Below, in pieces: positions 14,343 through 15,479 of a DNA stretch of 15,479 nucleotides. Numbering within the stretch: the stretch's first letter is position 1; each line of letters opens with the position of its first letter. Below the pieces are notes generated by a model. The model made no database searches, was not told the DNA's origin, and worked only from the letters and a program-made list of their open reading frames with translations. A program made the position numbers and the translations under genes. Source of the DNA: JAAXTT01 sp964530215 (GTDB taxonomy: Bacteria; Bacillota; Desulfotomaculia; Desulfotomaculales; Desulfocucumaceae); contig CAZHAJ010000031.1 of NCBI GenBank assembly GCA_964530215.1, positions 1 through 15,479 on the forward strand, read 5' to 3'.

Positions 14343-15035
14343 TTGGAAAAGATTAAAATAAGCAACATTGAAATTGAAATTCAAAAAAAGAATATTAAAA
14401 GAATGTATATTTATGTTTTACCACCCATGGGAAATGTACGCGTTTCTGTACCGCAAAATATCGATGCCGATTCAGTTCGCACTTTACTTATGACAAAAAT
14501 CCCATGGATACGCAAACAAAAAGAAAAACTTCTCAACCAACCCCAGCATTTAGACAATAAATATGTATCCGGAGAAGATATCTATCTTTGGGGAAGACAT
14601 TTGCGATTAGAGGTAAGTCATGACCATAAGCGTAATCAAATATCTGTTGAAGGTAATAGGCTGTTGTTAAACCTGAGGGAATTAAGAACCCCCAAATATC
14701 GGGAAGGTGTATTGAACCAGTGGTATCGTATGCAACTAAAAAAAGAAATACCAATTTTACTGGAAAAATGGCAAAAGGAAATCGGGGTTGTTGTTTTCCA
14801 TTGGGGTGTCAGAAACATGAAAACCAGATGGGGAACATGTAATATAAAGGCAAAACGTATCTGGCTTAACCTTCAATTAGCAAAAAGACCTTACCAATGT
14901 CTGGAGTACGTGTTGGTTCATGAGTTAGTGCATTTACTGGAAAAAAATCACACCAAGATATTTATGAATCACATGGATACATTTATTCCGGAATGGCGGG
15001 AAATTAAGAATCAACTTAACAGTTATAATTATTGA
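14343..15035 (+). CDS. YgjP/DUF45-type zinc metallopeptidase
   Basis: 230 residues. TTG start with AAGGAGA (14331-14337) at good distance. Family hallmarks: IYVLPPMGNVRVSVP near 23-37, IPWIRKQK (53-60), LWGRHLRLEV near 82-91, and MKTRWGTCN (159-167). The zinc motif follows, HELVH (193-197), with a third histidine at 203 (HELVHLLEKNH). This is the M48/SprT-like fold called YgjP-like or DUF45. No membrane segment is seen, so it should be cytosolic. Substrates of the family are poorly defined; many members sit near restriction or DNA-related genes, which are not seen here. It follows the efp terminator by 36 bases, so a promoter would have to lie in that short gap, or some readthrough occurs. 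Confidence 0.9.
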   Translation: MEKIKISNIEIEIQKKNIKRMYIYVLPPMGNVRVSVPQNIDADSVRTLLMTKIPWIRKQKEKLLNQPQHLDNKYVSGEDIYLWGRHLRLEVSHDHKRNQISVEGNRLLLNLRELRTPKYREGVLNQWYRMQLKKEIPILLEKWQKEIGVVVFHWGVRNMKTRWGTCNIKAKRIWLNLQLAKRPYQCLEYVLVHELVHLLEKNHTKIFMNHMDTFIPEWREIKNQLNSYNY

Positions 15036-15061
15036 TAAGTTAACAGTATCCCTTCTATATG
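15032..15061 (+). promoter_or_regulatory. Candidate sigma-A promoter for the CD1247-family gene
   Basis: TTGATA (15032-15037, five of six to TTGACA) and TATATG (15056-15061, four of six to TATAAT) are 18 bases apart. The -35 box overlaps the last codons of the metallopeptidase gene. The position, about 100 bases before the next start, is plausible, but the match is only fair. Confidence 0.35.
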
Positions 15062-15161
15062 TTTAAAAAAAACAATAATGAGAAATAATATATCAACAGA
15101 CTTAGCCGAGACGTTCATAGCAATAAAAAGTTATATCAGCCGATTAAAGGGGGATGCTGTT

Positions 15162-15479
15162 ATGAAGGACTTACGTTCAAAAGTGGCTTACCTGCAAGGT
15201 CTATCCGCCGGGACAGATTTATCCTCTAGTTCCCGTGAAGGAAGAATTCTAAATGGGATCATTGATGTATTGGACGACATAGCCCAATCTTATGTGCAAT
15301 TGGCACAAGCTCAAAACCAACTGGAAGAATATATCGAAAGCATTGATGAAGACTTGCTTCAACTGATGGAAGATGATGCCTTTGAATATCCACACGATGA
15401 TGAAAACGATGATTACATTGAAGTAAAGTGTCCTGATTGCGGCGAAACTGTTTGTTTTGATGCCGATATACTTATCGAT
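15162..15479 (+). CDS. CD1247 N-terminal-domain family protein, 3' end cut by the window
   Basis: The ATG at 15162 is preceded by AAAGGGGG (15146-15153), 8 bases away, and the frame is open for 106 codons to the window edge. Residues 1-60 (MKDLRSKVAYLQGLSAG, then GRILNGIIDVLDDIA, then a helical stretch ending EEYIESIDEDLLQL) match the helical N-terminal domain found in Clostridia next to efp and the spoIIIA operon. A very acidic linker follows (DDENDD). The visible end, VKCPDCGETVCFDADIL, is the first half of a zinc-ribbon (CPDCG...). Function is unknown. In related genomes the next genes are often spoIIIAA onward; this is an expectation, not seen. Confidence 0.85.
   Translation, partial: MKDLRSKVAYLQGLSAGTDLSSSSREGRILNGIIDVLDDIAQSYVQLAQAQNQLEEYIESIDEDLLQLMEDDAFEYPHDDENDDYIEVKCPDCGETVCFDADILID

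Noticed and set aside
1..15479. CRISPR arrays, tRNA or rRNA genes, insertion sequences, phage genes
   Set aside because: I saw no regular repeat-spacer array, no tRNA-like cloverleaf or rRNA segment, and no transposase or integrase reading frame.

Overview
The window looks like a chromosomal segment from a low-to-mid GC Firmicute, most likely an endospore-forming anaerobe of the Clostridia (Peptococcaceae/Desulfotomaculum-like). The basis is the strong AGGAG-type ribosome binding sites, frequent TTG and GTG starts, all genes on the plus strand, the aroQ / Xaa-Pro peptidase / efp / CD1247-family gene order, and a small protein resembling the N-terminus of the spore protease YabG. This assignment is inference from gene content; no rRNA is present.

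Region 1 (1-4565) is the distal part of a peptide-natural-product export locus. It has two consecutive ABC transporter genes of the NHLM (nitrile-hydratase-leader/Nif11 microcin) type: a 5'-truncated peptidase/permease/ATPase and a complete 901-residue partner, closed by a strong rho-independent terminator. No precursor peptide gene lies in the window.

Region 2 (4566-8521) is a four-gene operon that I read as a Gram-positive version of the Pseudomonas SiaABCD switch, in the order siaD-siaB-siaC-siaA. It encodes a GGDEF diguanylate cyclase, a GHKL-fold SiaB-type kinase, a DUF1987 SiaC-type phospho-switch protein and a membrane dCache-HAMP-PP2C phosphatase. By analogy, an extracytoplasmic signal would activate the phosphatase, which removes phosphate from SiaC; the kinase opposes this; unphosphorylated SiaC would bind and activate the cyclase. 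A 12-bp direct repeat and a 15-bp palindrome lie in the leader. This operon is the most interesting system in the window. A nitroreductase-like flavoprotein and a short-chain dehydrogenase (8554-10150) follow closely and may be cotranscribed.

Region 3 (10151-15479) is mostly core genome. It starts with a short stretch holding a possible decayed reading frame, then a 71-residue YabG-N-terminus-like protein with its own terminator, then a lone TldE/PmbA homologue without TldD. After these come type II 3-dehydroquinate dehydratase, an M24 Xaa-Pro peptidase and elongation factor P with a terminator. Elongation factor P helps translate proline-rich stretches and the peptidase hydrolyses Xaa-Pro peptides. 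The window ends with a YgjP/DUF45 metallopeptidase and the start of a CD1247-family protein, cut by the window edge.
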